From assembly GCA_964057225.1 (NCBI GenBank), contig OZ059899.1:15074501-15138500 (forward strand): a DNA stretch of 64,000 nt, written 5' to 3'. Position numbers and translations under genes: made by a program. The stretch comes from Auanema rhodensis. Its lineage: Eukaryota > Nematoda > Chromadorea > Rhabditida > Rhabditidae. Shown here piece after piece: positions 21,711-34,555 of the stretch (its first letter is position 1; every line of letters starts with the position of its first letter). The notes beneath the pieces were generated by a model. The model did not search any database, was not told the DNA's origin, and saw only the letters and a list, made by a program, of their open reading frames with translations.

Positions 21711-24286
21711 AAAATTCTCTAATTACAGATTAACGGAGGAGTGACACAACACAAGTGAATTGCTTATTTCCATACAAATCCATGTAAGGCTTAACATAAA
21801 CAAAACTACAGGATAAACATCAACAACTAAACTTAACGAGCAAAGAATATAAAGTTTAAAGTTTGTTCGTAGAAAATAAAATAAAAATTATAAGAAAAAA
21901 AGGTTTTAATTTGTAAAATAAAATTCAAAATAGTACACGTAGCAATACTGATATGTAACAAAGCTTTACTCTGTGAGCATTATCAGACGCTCAAGTCTTT
22001 TGTTTTCTTTTATACCGTATTACGTATATTGCGTATATTGCGTATATAATTTAATATTAATATTTGAATAAAATAATTAATATAAAATGAATTAAATGTA
22101 TTATTATATTTATCTAATTTACAACAAAATTATATCAAACAAAAATTAGAAAACGAAACAATGGTCAAAACAAAATACTTTTATATTAACAAATATAATA
22201 GTTTATATAAATTAGTACGTAAGTTCAAGTGTATAGACAGATGAGCTAAAAGCTTGATCTTTAGGTTGCTCGATCTCATATATATCCTATAATTAATATA
22301 ATTTTTCTATATTTTTTTCAGTATAGCAATCTTCTAATTTCCAGAATTTACTAATTAGTGGTTAGTACCAATATTTAATTTACTGCGAAATTTTACTGAA
22401 GAAGTTTGTTCTCTGAAGTTCCCCGTAGATGACAAGAGTATCTCCTGGAACAAGTCAATAAGCAGCAATTCTTGATTTATATGTTAGAGGCTGAAAAAAG
22501 ATAAAATTAGAAAATAGTTCAATTTTTATGAAAATTTTGACATATCCGAACACGTTAAATAATGTTATAAATAATGGTTAATGAAACAACTGATATCTTA
22601 TTTGGCTAAAGATGAGGTAAATAATTGATGACAATGAAGGTTATTCATATCAGGTGTTTCGTTTTTTTTTCGTTTTTCGTTTCAAATTCAAAAGTAATTC
22701 TTTTTCAAATATTCAGAGTATTAGGGGTTCGGTTTACAATTAAAAACAGTTTTTTTTTAAATTTCTTTCTTAGTATAAGCTATCAATACTGAGACAATGT
22801 CTTGTGTTACTTTCAAAAATAAAATGGAAATGATTAGCAGACGATGTCTAATCGTTTCTGCCATCTATTATTAATTTGAAACTTTCTAACTACATACTGA
22901 TTATCATATATATATATGTTCCAAATACGTTTCTCTATTTGGATTTTATATACTTCTTATATTTGATAATCAAATCTTTTAGTTAGTATACTCTGTTAAG
23001 GTGGTCAATGAATCTTCAAACCCACAAATCAAACATTCAGTTAGCACAAATTGACAAAGTTTTCCCTTTATGAACCTCCACAACTTGTTTTGTCCAGCTT
23101 TATGTATTATATGCCAAATCTATTAATACCCCTTCTTCTAAAAGAAGAAAGATGGAATAGCATTCGTATTCTGATATCATTTTAATTTTTTTGTTTTATT
23201 AACGCTTTGATGGATATGTACTTCAACTTCAATAGCATATAGCGTTCATTGCTTTTTTGTCTAAACTCTTTTATATGATTATCAAATGATTACGCTCATT
23301 TTCTTGCTAATTATTTTGTATTGATGAAGCTATAGTAGTAGTTCAGCTCAAAGTTCCACTTCCTTCCCGTTCTTCTCTTCCAACCAAGTCATTATATTCC
23401 TCAACTAGTCTCTTAATATTTAATTTGTAGCCTTTTTTATAGATTTTTCAAGATAATGATGATGTCACATATCATTAGAATAAATAATTGGAAGTGATTT
23501 CTCATATAATTTCCTATCTTTATTTCGCATTTCTTCATGTTGCATTCCATGCTTGAATTCATATGTGCAGATCAAGCTTGAAATATACCTCAACATACAA
23601 TATAACATATGATCTATCTCCTACAAAGAGGACTTTGTTCTTTTTCATATATGTTGTTTTGTTTTTATTCTCGTTCATTAAGAGATTTATTTTTACTATC
23701 ACATCATTCATTTTTTGTTTGATGAATAGACCTTTTTGATGAAATTCGCTTACATTTCTTTTCAAATTTAAGATATTTTATCAATAATACTTCACATTAA
23801 TCTTTAACTAAAAGCATATTTTAAAGTTTATTTCTTAAATTCTAATTGTATAATGTAGTTTTTCCGAATCTTCTGCATTTGTTGCCACCAACTCCAAAAT
23901 AAACTGATAAATAGTAACTCAGTCTTAGGTTTATTAACTGCCTAAAGTTTTGTGAAATCCAAACTTAGGCTCAAGCTTGGGTTCAGGCTTAGACTTGTGC
24001 TAACAGTTTTAAAAAAATTAGTAAAAATCACAACTATTTAATCTACACGTTTTCTTGTGTTACGTCAACATCGGCTGGAAGGGGTAGTGGCAACAATTGC
24101 AGAAGTGTCGTTTTTCCTTTTAATTCGAAACATATGACTAATTAAGTTGCTAATCATATTAACTATACTAAATATAATTTTGACAGAGAACACAGTCTAC
24201 TACTCCAAATGTGAATACAATGAACAGCTTCAGATATTTCTTCAATAATTAAAATATAATTTATATAATATTGATTGAAATATCTA
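21711..24286. other. AT-rich intergenic region
   Basis: No supported gene. The stretch is very AT-rich with short tandem motifs such as TACGTATATTGCG at 22020-22045 and (AT)n at 22905-22918. A minus-strand open frame at 23559-23765 is Lys/Asn-rich and looks like chance. The first 150 bp holds the cyclophilin promoter; the last 100 bp holds the promoter of the chemoreceptor. Confidence 0.6.
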
Positions 24287-25798
24287 ATGCAAATTACATG
24301 TCCTACAGTAGTTGAAGAAGGAACAACTTTATATATTATAGTATCTGTAGTATTAGGCTGTTTTATCTTAATTATTAGTATATATACATATTATTTAATT
24401 TATTTTCATTCAACTAAGCCTATGGGATCATTTAAATATTATTTATTATTTAATCATTTGACAACAGCAATTGCATCTATAACACTATGTGTTGGTCTGG
24501 TAAGTTTCATCAAGTTTTATATCTATTACTTTCTCTCAACTTTTTTTGAAAATTCAAGTTTTGAGCTGGAGCTCTAAATCCTCTTGCATGCTTTTGTCTT
24601 TTTCTAAGCTTTGCTCTAATTCTAAATCCAAATAAATCTTACAAACTGCTAACTTTCTGCGCTGTCCACCTTTCATTTCCGAACATCTTTATTGAGATTT
24701 CAAATTACTTTTAAATTTGAAAACCTAGAAGATATTGAAATGGTTTCAGATTCCAGTGACATATGTTCCTCTTCCTGTATCATATTCGTCTGGTTTATCA
24801 ACCTTGTTGGGCCTAGACATTTATTATGGAACATGTTTACAATTTGGTTTATACCTACTTATGGGTTCATCATTTATTCTTTTATTTTACTATCGTTATC
24901 AATGTATTATATTAAATTATAAAAAAGCTAAAAGATGTGTAATATATACGATTGTTTTGGGCTCATCTGTACCATGGCTAGTATTAACTATAATATTTGC
25001 TCCAGAAAATGATGGTATGGATAATATAATTAAGGTATTATCTTCTTTCTTTTTCTTATTTGAACTTTGAAGCTTTCAAATCACCTATCACATTATCTTC
25101 TATTCAGATGTGTCCTGCATTTGCCAGCATAGCACACAAGAAAGGAATTAATGGATTTGAACTTTTTGAATTCAAATTCCTTTCACTAGTCATCGGATTT
25201 ATAATAATCTTCTTATTAATTTCATTTTGTATAACTTGGTTATTCTTTCTTACTGTACGTGGATTAGTTCTATCTCAAACCATGCTTTCTCCTGAAACCA
25301 GATTGATGCATAAGAGAATGCTCATGCTTGTTGTCACGCAGGTAGAAATTGAATGAATGCTATCATAGATGCAACTGAAACTTTCTATTCCAGACAATCT
25401 CTTTAGTTGTTTTATTTTTTTCGTGTGGAATAATGACATTAATTGCCGGATTTGTTCCATTATCTCCTTCTAGAAGTAAAATTATAGTTTTATCAATCTT
25501 CAATCTTCAATATCAATTTTTGATTTCAGCTTCAATTGATTCTGTGTATTTAATAATTGGATCCTATGGCATAATTAATGTTTGTTATATTATTTATTTT
25601 AGTAAACCTTATTTAGTACGTCTTCAATACGGTAAGATTACTAATTATTCTATTTTACAATCTAATTTTTCAGATAAATTACAATTTTTCAACTTCATAA
25701 CATGTAAAAGAAACGTAATTAATGTTTATTTTTATATTTTATTACTTATTATAAATAAAAAATTTCAGCTTGTACGGGTATCCAGTAGTCGTTATTAG
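24287..25798 (+). CDS. Srh-like nematode 7TM chemoreceptor
   Basis: Six exons, 24287-24499, 24750-25034, 25108-25341, 25394-25631, 25674-25714 and 25769-25798, join to 346 aa, a normal length for nematode chemoreceptors. The protein is a chain of seven hydrophobic segments: IIVSVVLGCFILIISIYTYYL (TM1 region), a KPMGSFKYYLLFNHL loop motif leading into TM2, the TM2-3 stretch IPVTYVPLPVSYSSGLSTLLG (the Srh-type hallmark with spaced prolines), then GTCLQFGLYLLMGSSFILLF, the Trp/Pro motif PWLVLTIIFAPEND, TM5 at LVIGFIIIFLLISFCITWLF, KRMLMLVVTQTISLVVLF before TM6, and TM7 ending KPYLVRLQYG. It would act in sensory cilia as an odour or taste receptor coupled to G protein. The first ATG in frame (24287) was preferred. 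Intron 1 is unusually long (250 nt). Str/Sri classes are the alternatives. Confidence 0.85.
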
Positions 25799-26045
25799 CA
25801 CTGAGATTAGTTGATCTAAGTATTTGATCCAAAAATACAAATCTATTCGCTAGGATTCCTAAATTATACATACATGTACTGTGACATCACTGCTATTTTC
25901 TCCTTAACCTTGGGTTTGTTAACAACTTTTCCTATTTTCTCACTCTTGCTCGAACTAATCGAATATACAAGGTGTTTATAGACTCAATCATGGCCTCCCG
26001 TTTCGTTTCCATAAGTGAAACTTAAGTTTCCACTACTTGTTCGAG
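25799..26045. other. Short intergenic region with leader acceptor
   Basis: Plain intergenic DNA. A CTTAAG acceptor-like site at about 26021-26026, some 20 bases before the ATG at 26046, may mark the trans-splice site of the next gene. Confidence 0.4.
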
Positions 26046-26349
26046 ATGGTTCTGGACACGCAGGAAGTTGTGGTCGGAACTCTTGTCGAGAAGATTCAGG
26101 AAATTGATACTCTACTGCGACATCAATCAGGTATGCAAAACCTCTAAACTTTCTGCTTTCTTTTATAACAATTTTAAAAACAATATTTCTATTTGATAAG
26201 TTTAAAACTTTTCCTAAATTTATTCAAATTATTTTGTGTTTAGTCCGTGGCCACCTCTGTCAGATGCCATAACCGAGGAACAGGCTATCGGGGATAGCGC
26301 AGGTGCTGAATCTACTGTACAAAGCAATCTCGCCGATGGCATTGCTTGA
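26046..26349 (+). CDS. Small hypothetical gene with conflicting reading frames
   Basis: Exon 1 (26046-26133) opens MVLDTQEVVVGTLVEKIQEIDTLLRHQS, an amphipathic, heptad-like helix typical of small coiled-coil adaptor subunits, and ends at a good donor (CAG/GTATGC). The next acceptor, GTGTTTAG at about 26243, leads into a stretch that is clearly protein-like in one frame (PWPPLSDAITEEQAIGDSA, continuing to a TGA at 26347-26349). However, simple joining puts it in another frame that stops after nine residues (VRGHLCQMP). Either a one-base indel has broken the gene, a sequence error is present, or the splice junction is not the one visible. An AATAAA signal follows at 26402. No family is recognised. 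Confidence 0.45.
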
Positions 26350-26410
26350 GGGATCTTCCAAGGAATATACATACATATCATTTACTATTATTATTATTAT
26401 TTAATAAAAG

Positions 26411-28219
26411 TTTAAAAATAACATTTAAAAAGTTCTGAACGTTTGAATGTACAGTCCCTTGCAATTAAAGTGGGACACTCAAAAAATCAAAAAAATATGA
26501 TGATTATTGAAAAACTTCATTAATTAAATAAATTTTTTTGAAATTATTTTGTAGTTTGAAGGGGGTTGTGTCGGCTCTTTCACGAGGTACAGTACTGTAC
26601 ATGTATGTATTGTTTCGCCCACCCCCCCCCCCTAATAATCAGAGATTTAACATTAGAGCGCGCTTATAACATTTTGGGCACACTATTCTATAGTATATCA
26701 CAAACAAAAGAAAAAGAAATTTAATGCTTTAAGAATTATCAAAAAGATTATTGATGACACATTTTCTCGATAAGAACTCATTTCTTTTAAAATGATTGCT
26801 GATTAAACTATTTCATTGCAATTTTTGAATTTTGGTTAGTTTTGCTCTTCTTCCATTCTTGATCTATTTCTCCCCGCCCCCTTTTTCCACTCCTTTCCAG
26901 ATTATAGAAGTATTCCAGCTTTGAAGCTTTAAAACTTATAATAGTTGCAAGTTTTTTTCATGAATTGGGTATTCATTAACTCCATATGAAATATAAAATA
27001 TACAATTATTTAATAGAAATCCTAAGTTTCTATCGTAGGATTTGACAGAAAATTTCATACAGATTCTTCATTATAATATGAATATATGAGATTAATGAAC
27101 AGGTTACAACATCAAATAACAAACTTAAGCTTCTTTTAAACTTCTTTTTTGTATTTTCTTGTTTTTATAAATAAAATCAAAAAAGATCATCATCTCATGA
27201 ATGTTCAGGAACAGAAACTAAAGAATAAAATCAAATGTACACATGTATTAATCATAATTAAAACAAATTTAATTTACTGATAACAATTTATATTAGAAAT
27301 ATGATTCAGTTATTAATAAGCTTATAATTAGATAATCATTTGTAATCTATTTCTTTGTTTAATGCTAATACTATGCTTCATACTATAAAGAAAAAGGAAG
27401 TTTTCAATTTTATTGATAACAAAGAATATTTTCTGATAATCAAGTTTCTAAGAGCAGAAAATAAGTTTATCGCATTAACTCATTTCATTGAAATTTCATA
27501 GAATATACAATTTATATTCAAAAGAATCAAATATGATAATATAATGAAAAATTATTGAATAATATTCCTAAATTTATAAAGAAATTGTGTTAATTTGATA
27601 AAGTTTCTTCTGGATCTTAGCTTCAAACAAGTGTGTCAACATCTCCCATCTTACTAAAGATCTTTGAAGATAACTTGGTTAACATACAACCAAATTCTAC
27701 CATTTAAAAGAAAAATTGACGTTCAGTGTACTCCTAACATTCTATCAAAAGATTATGTTCGAAGTCTTGATGAAACTTCTGAAATTCAAGAAAGAAGACT
27801 TCTAGCAGTTTATGAAAATTTCGGAGACTTCAGAAATTACTTTTAAACATGATTTTTTGACTGTTTTAAATTTTTTTTAAGTTCATTATCGTTTTTTAAC
27901 ATCCAAAATATATTTTTACAATCATTATTTGAAATAAGAAAGCTTTCAAATAATGGGAAGAAGATGCAAACTTACGTTCATTACTGATCATCAATGAAAT
28001 ATTTTTTTTTAAGATAAAACGAATAGAGAATTATCAATAAACTTTATCATTATACAGAAATCAGATACATTTCAATGTTTTAGCTTTGTCTTCATAAACG
28101 TTTGTAAACTGAAGTCAATTTCTTAGTTTAATACAGAATTACTGTAGAATTATCTTTGATTCTTGTTATCTGACATGATCGTATAATGATTGCTGTTTCT
28201 TTGAGAACACCATGCCTCG
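26411..28219. other. AT-rich intergenic region
   Basis: No convincing gene. It includes a C11 homopolymer at 26622-26632. A 60-codon open frame at 27664-27846 lacks splice sites, leader acceptor and family resemblance, so I leave it uncalled. The remainder is AT-rich and unremarkable. Confidence 0.55.
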
Positions 28220-28226
28220 TATATAA
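28220..28226 (+). promoter_or_regulatory. TATA box of the lectin/CUB gene
   Basis: TATATAA, about 52 bp upstream of the chosen ATG. A TTATCT (reverse of a GATA core, AGATAA) lies further upstream near 28165. Both fit a strongly regulated, possibly intestinal gene; this is inference. Confidence 0.45.
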
Positions 28227-28277
28227 GGTTGAGAATCAACATTTCAATTACCGGAATCAAGCTTTGTTCTTTTCATC

Positions 28278-30024
28278 ATGATGATGAACATTTTGTTATT
28301 AATTTCAGCTTTAATCATTTCATGTAAGTTATTTCTTAGGATTTTCCTTAATGTTTATTCTTTTTATTGTAGTAAATGCGTGTCCAGATAACTGGGAGAG
28401 AAACCGAAAAGGATTGTGCTACTATGTTTCTACTTTACTTTTCAATGTTATAAGATAAATTTAATTTTTTTTAGGTATCTGCTTCTAATGATATCTTAAA
28501 CTATATCGATGCTATAGCTAAATGTGAAAGTCAAGGTGGAGAACTTGCAATGCCTAAGAATGAATTTGTAAGTTTTGAAACATTCAAATCATAAATCATT
28601 GAAAATCTTATGCTTCAGGAGAATCACTTTCTTTCCAGTATGTTAAGAAATCGAGATATAACTACCGCATGGATAGGAATAGAATGCACAGGATTAAATC
28701 CATTTGAATGCATTTACAATGATGGAACTTATATGGCATATGATTCTTATAATAATTTCAAATGTAATAATTAAATTTCTCAATTTATATGATATAGATA
28801 ATGAGAAAATTCATTTATAACTAATGTTATAACTTATCAGATGCCCACGGAATTGCACCCGTCGAACTGATGGTCTCAAATAATGATTCTTTATGGGCTA
28901 CCCAATTTGGACATGTAGAACAAAATTATATGTGCCAAATAGAGGATAGTAAGTCATTTTGATTCAAAACAAAAAGAAATCTGAGCCTTGTTTAGATACA
29001 TGTCCTAAAGGATTTTATTTAAGTAATGGAATACGTTCCTGTTTAAAAATATTCGAAAAAACTTACGACGAAGCGGCCGAACTATGTGCATCTAACTGTG
29101 GATTTCTTTCAACTCCTGCATCGTCTTTGGTATAAATTATTTTTTAATTTATATACTTTATTATATAATATTATAGGAAAATACTGTAGTCTTTCAAACG
29201 CTATATTTTAATATTAAGCCAAATTCAACCTTTGTACGTCTTGGACCAAAATATAAGGACGGACATTACATCGCACCTTATTCAAATCAATCAATATTCT
29301 TTGAAAATTTTGGTAATTATATATATTATATAGTTAATTATTATTATTTCTCATCTATATTCATTATTTAAGCATATCAAAATATGAATCTTGGTGACTG
29401 CATTGCTATGTCTGTATCAGATCTCTATAATAATTCGAATCACTGGGTTAATACTCGATGTGATACTCCTATGGCAACACTCTGTGAAACCCGTTAGTTT
29501 TAACTCAATATATACTCTAACTTACATTCATTTATTCATTTGCAGCTGTAATAGCATATCCATGTTCATCTAGACCATCACCTCGGCCTATAATTGGCGA
29601 TGATGCATGTATTGCTCCATACTATTATGAAAATAATAATGCTACCGTATGTTTCATTATCATATAATTAAATATAAATATTTATTTATTTATTTAAGAT
29701 ATATTCTCCTCATTATCCCCTACCATATACAGGAAAGCGATGCGTTTATGTCTTTACTGTACCAAAAGGACAAATAGTTAAACTACAATTCCACACTAAA
29801 CCAGGACAAACTTTTAACAATTTCGAGTTTTATGATTCCTTGACCGCTCAATCTCCATTTTTAACGTATAACTATATGAGTTTTCAGTTATTTATATAAT
29901 ATATTTTAGACTTGGATCTGATATTAACGATCAGGTTGTTGTCAATCGTCAATCGATGATGGTTGTTATGCCGGAAAGTTCTGCGGGCAGTTCTTGGTCA
30001 TTTACTTTCTCACCAGTATCCTAA
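28278..30024 (+). CDS. Secreted protein with two C-type lectin domains and a CUB domain
   Basis: Eleven exons: 28278-28323, 28373-28425, 28475-28567, 28619-28763, 28841-28948, 28996-29129, 29177-29312, 29373-29492, 29546-29646, 29699-29865 and 29910-30024, joining in frame to 405 aa. A signal peptide (MMMNILLLISALIIS) is followed by a first lectin domain (about 19-147; CPDNWERNRKGLCYY, the WIGIEC segment, YMCQIED), a second (about 150-278; CPKGFYLSNGIRSCLKIF, HWVNTRC, ATLCET) and a CUB domain (about 296-403; TIYSPHYPLPYTG, RCVYVFTVPKGQIVKLQF, NNFEFYD, SSWSFTFSP). This is the architecture of the large clec families of nematodes, often secreted into the gut lumen and infection-responsive. I do not see the EPN or QPD sugar-specificity triplet, so classical calcium-dependent sugar binding is doubtful. 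A TATA box lies 52 bp upstream. It ends 117 bp before the Polinton-like element. Confidence 0.93.
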
Positions 30025-30140
30025 TTCATAATTATAATGATAATACAGATATATAGATATTATAATATTGATTTTTATAATTTAAATATTATGTTTGACA
30101 TACTATGTATACGATTTATAAATTCTATGATTTTTCTATG

Positions 30141-30561
30141 ACCATTCGGAACATGTGGGCAACAGGCACATAATCCGACATGTTTTTACCCTAAAACTTG
30201 AATATAATAATATAGTTAAAATATAATATTAATATAGTTAATGATTCCATAAACAGTTGAATTCAGATTTTGAACGACAGAGCAAAATGATCATTAGAAT
30301 GTTGCAAATAAGTTATCGACGGAGAATAGTTGAAAGAACTTAAAGAGGATTTTGGACCAGTAATACTGGTTACGGGATTATCATACCTCCTGCAAACCTC
30401 CCACAATGTTTCATCTTCTGTCTTTTTCTTCTTCATTTTCTCAATTTCTCATCTTGTTTAACTGTCTTTTCTTCTATTTGCTGATTACGGAAGGTATTTT
30501 AATCCAAAACTTTGAGGGGGAAGACCCTTGTTTCTCGTTTGAAGCAATGTATACTTTCAAG

Positions 30562-30614
<53 letters not shown>

Positions 30615-31301
30615 AAACTTAGAAGTTTGCAACAACATTCTTTGGTTTGATTACTTATAGTATATTATAAATTATTTTCTTAATCCTATTAATAGAATTC
30701 TAATAGAAATTTTTTTAAAAAATTCAAAAAATGAATATCTTATAACAGTTTAAACAACTTTACATATAGTTAAACAAAATTTTTAACTATAATTAATTAT
30801 ATAAATTATATATATTGATTATTTTTCTTTTAAATATTTCAATAAGAAATCCTTAAGTATTTAGATAAATTTGATTCTTTTGAGAGTTTGAAACAAAAAA
30901 AATACGAACGTCATAAGTACAAAAGAAAAGTTAACTAAGAGACAACAAATGGAAATATTTACTTTGTAAAATCATTGAACATTTTACTTTTTTAAGAAAA
31001 ACGAAATTATTTTTATAAAAATTAAAACTGATCAAAGATTTCTTCTTTAATTACTGTAGATGGTTTAATTTGAGAAGATGGAACATGAGAATTGAGAAGA
31101 AGCCGTCAAAATGATGTTTAAGAGAAGATTTGAGAAGTTTTTATCCAAAAGATTATGAAAAGATGTTTAATAGATCAAGTAATGGACGTCTTTCTGAACG
31201 ATTCAGATACCCAGAATAGAATGACGTCAACATTTGGCTCAACTCTCTCCATCTGGGTGGAGAGGAGATACAGCTTTTTCTCAAATAACTTTTTGAATTC
31301 T
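30141..31301 (+). repeat. Left terminal inverted repeat (1.16 kb)
   Basis: Starts ACCATTCGGAACATGTGGGC and is near-identical, in reverse complement, to 33817-34976. It contains a (CT)n tract at about 30562-30614 that differs in purity from the one in the other arm. Near 30710-30730 a short poly-T/A patch is the main other difference. An open frame at 30406-30660 (with a mirror copy in the other arm) is largely a product of the repeat. Confidence 0.95.
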
Positions 31302-31386
31302 CGAATGTTTTTGATCCAAGAAGAGCATCATTGATGAAAGGATTTTTAACTTATTCTTCAACAATGAATAAACAAAATAAGATATT

Positions 31387-32095
31387 ATGACTTACAAAAT
31401 AAATAAATATATTAAGAATAGAAAAGGTAATCTAACATTCTGTATTCCATTGAGTCGTATTTTCGGATTTGCTGAATACTACAACAAAATAATTTATAGA
31501 AGGAAACATCAGTTATCACTCTACAGATCTCCAGAAAACAAGAATTCTTATGTTTCCTCAGATTCTACAAAATTTAAAGTTAAGATAACTATTAATAAAC
31601 TATAATTTATAATTTCAAAAATTCCTTGCAATGCAAAATAAATACATTTGAGAGCAATAAGCTCATTCAAATATCTTTTATCTCTCGTCAATTTCAGAAT
31701 TATAATATTTCAAATCCTAATCAAGAATTTACTTGGACCTATTACTAGAAACTAAATATGATAAAATACCTTGTAATTGCTTTTCAGACTGCTAGAGACA
31801 AGAACTATCTAAATGCTGTAAAGTTCGATAATTGTGGGCTTGAATGCCTGAAGTTTGATTTTGATAAATTCAATGATGTTCAAAAGTACAATTTTGCCAA
31901 ATAATTCAGAAATAGCTATTATGATTCATTCAAAGATTATATTTTCATGAAAGAAGATGTTTATTATTATTATTATCCTTTATTAGTATTTGATGTTTCT
32001 AAACAAAAGAATTGAATTATTCAAATTCTCTTAATTTTGAGTGAAAATATTGTTAAAGTCAAGGATAATAGAGTTAAAGTTGTCAGTGTATAGTA
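31387..32095 (+). pseudogene. Remnant of a Polinton capsid-type (double jelly-roll) protein
   Basis: Three separated blocks in the plus direction. The first (31387-31605) reads CIPLSRIFGFAEYYNKIIYR then HQLSLYRSP, resembling the FGFC.DY.KI(I/V) ... LxLxR motif of Maverick/Polinton proteins identified as major capsid proteins. The second (31764-31904) contains YLVIAFQTARDKN and KFDNCGLECLKF, matching the F(A/Q)FQT.R ... FD.C.L.N.K motif further along the same family. The third (about 31915-32095) has the PLLVFDVSKQ segment near 31980. Stops and frameshifts separate them and the N-terminal half is missing. The capsid assignment rests on remembered motifs. Confidence 0.65.
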
Positions 32096-32123
32096 GTACA
32101 CATAGATTATTTTCAATAATTAT

Positions 32124-32935
32124 TTAAATCTTCATATCAAATACAAGAATTAAACTTATCTGGATCCATACCAGTTGACAACATTTCTTTGATTCTTTCC
32201 AAGTTTTATGTTTTATCACTTTTTCGATTTTATATTCTTTAGTAGGATTATTATACAGAGTAAGTTGTTCTTCATAAAATTTTAATTTAATTTCTTCATG
32301 CTGCTTGGTCTCTAATGAAATACATAGTTGGATCACTCAGGTGATCTTCAGATATCTTAAACTGTACTCCAACTCTGAATTTTGTATTTATTTCTTTTTC
32401 TATTTTAGAAGTTTCAATTGGAATCATTTTGGAATCATAGAATGATAATGATTATTATAACTTTTTACCAAATCTTTGAGAATATCAACCCATTTATGAT
32501 TTCCTTGATGAGTAAATATTTTCCACATTTTCTCTTTCAAGGTTCTATTAAATCTCTCTACTATTGAAGCTTTCTTATCGAAATAAGTCGAGAAATTAAT
32601 AATTTCTAATGTTTTTAAACGTTTATTAATTTCTTTATTATAATATTCTTTTACATTATCAGTTTGAATCATTTTTTGGTTTTCTTTTACTCTGAGTAAA
32701 ACTTGATTTAAAGTTTCTTTGTCTGTTTTACTCTTTAGAGGAATGAGCCATGTAAACTTTGAAAAACCTATACCTATAATAGCCAAGAGATACCAAAAAC
32801 CTTCATTTTCATCTGAATATGGAATCATTTCTATAAGATCTGATTGTCATTGTTCATCTATTCCATTGAAATAAACTCTTTGACTCTTGAAGTTTTTACG
32901 AGTTGGCAGTACCAACACTATGTAGCCGTTATCGG
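32124..32935 (-). pseudogene. Remnant of a Polinton integrase with chromodomain
   Basis: Read on the minus strand. Near 32920-32840 comes the pre-core segment LPTRKNFKSQRVYFNGIDEQ, then an in-frame stop where the family has Trp. The catalytic core follows (SDLIEMIPYS with the first Asp; WLIPLKSKT; MIQTDNVKEYYNKE with the second Asp; KASIVERFNRTLKEKMW with the Glu). After a gap, at 32336-32124, comes a chromodomain-like tail (EYKIEKVIKHKTWKE ... LVWIQ), whose final PDKFNS part survives only in another frame. The DDE triad residues are all still readable, but the stop and frameshift exclude a functional enzyme. Confidence 0.8.
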
Positions 32936-32939
32936 ATAT

Positions 32940-33816
32940 TATAGATTCAGATGTAAATTGATTTAGGTAGATGAAATAGTTTTCGAAAAGTAATCATCTC
33001 TAGTAGAAGTTCATCGTCATCTCTCTGGTATTTCGGTGATCCTACCTTTTCCTTAATTTCTTTTTGAAGATAAAATATTTATTCTTGATAATTCTCATAA
33101 AACTTTAGCTTATAATCATAAAAGAATTGTGGATAAAACAATCATTTTAATAACAAATTAGTGATAAAACTATCTTTTGATAATCAGTAGTTTATAAAAG
33201 TTTCAAGAGTAATAAACAATAACAGAAATCTTTGAGATGTTTGTTTACTTCTTCTGATGGATCTAATCCAAACGAGTCAAAGTAGTAACATTCTTCGGTT
33301 TTCTTAGATTAACAGACTCAATGAGTTCCTTTAGTCTGAATTTACAATACCTACTTCTCTTGGAAGTATCTTAGTATCCTGCCAAAAGTATCTCTGATGA
33401 AAATATCACAAAAATTCTTGATTCCCAGTACTTTTACAAACTCTTCGAGGTTAATGTTGGTCAATTATTTAAGGTCTTTCTTCAAAGTAGTCATTTATTA
33501 AGTTTATTTTTATTTGAAAATGTTCAAAAGCTGAAATTTAAAAAAAGGGGTACCTGGCAAAATGGACAACTGCTTTGATCATTTTTTAAAAATGATACAT
33601 TCTGAGAAAATTAAGACATGTTTTCACTTCAAAAATGCCTTTAAATGGCATTTGGGCAAAAACTGTCCCAGCGTTAACACTTTTAACAACACTCTCTTCA
33701 AATTAATTAAATGCTTTATATTGATTTTTGTAATTTTTAATAAAAATTTCTATTTAATCAATAATTGTATAATTTAATTAAAAGAAAATATTTACTTAAA
33801 TCAATCATATATCACA
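32940..33816. other. Unassigned interior of the Polinton-like element
   Basis: AT-rich sequence without a recognisable gene. A 71-codon plus-strand frame at 33562-33777 starting MDNCFDHFLKMIHSEK has no family resemblance that I can see; it could be a fragment of another element gene. Confidence 0.4.
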
Positions 33817-34501
33817 AGAATTCAAAAAGTTATTTGAGAAAAAGCTGTATCTCCTCTCCACCCAGATGGAGAGAGTTGAGCCAAATGTTGACGTCATTCT
33901 ATTCTGGGTATCTGAATCGTTCAGAAAGACGTCCATTACTTGATCTATTAAACATCTTTTCATAATCTTTTGGATAAAAACTTCTCAAATCTTCTCTTAA
34001 ACATCATTTTGACGGCTTCTTCTCAATTCTTATGTTCCATCTTCTCAAATTAAACCATCTACAGTAATTAAAGAAGAAATCTTTGATCAGTTTTAATTTT
34101 TATAAAAATAATTTCGTTTTTCTTAAAAAAGTAAAATGTTCAATGATTTTACAAAGTAAATATTTCCATTTGTTGTCTCTTAGTTAACTTTTCTTTTGTA
34201 CTTATGACGTTCGTATTTTTTTTGTTTCAAACTCTCAAAAGAATCAAATTTATCTAAATACTTAAGGATTTCTTATTGAAATATTTAAAAGAAAAATAAT
34301 CAATATATATAATTTATATAATTAATTATAGTTAAAAATTTTGTTTAACTATATGTAAAGTTGTTTAAACTGTTATAAGATATTCATTTTTTGAATTTTT
34401 GACACAATTTCTATTAGAATTCTATTAATAGGATTAAGAAAATAATTTATAATATACTATAAGTAATCAAACCAAAGAATGTTGTTGCAAACTTCTAAGT
34501 T

Positions 34502-34555
<54 letters not shown>

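Noticed and set aside
27664-27846. 60-codon open frame in the 27-kb intergenic region
   Set aside because: No acceptor, donor or recognisable motif; isolated in AT-rich DNA.
30406-30660. Open frame in the Polinton arm, mirrored at 34457-34711
   Set aside because: Half of it is a CT tract whose length differs between arms; no family resemblance.
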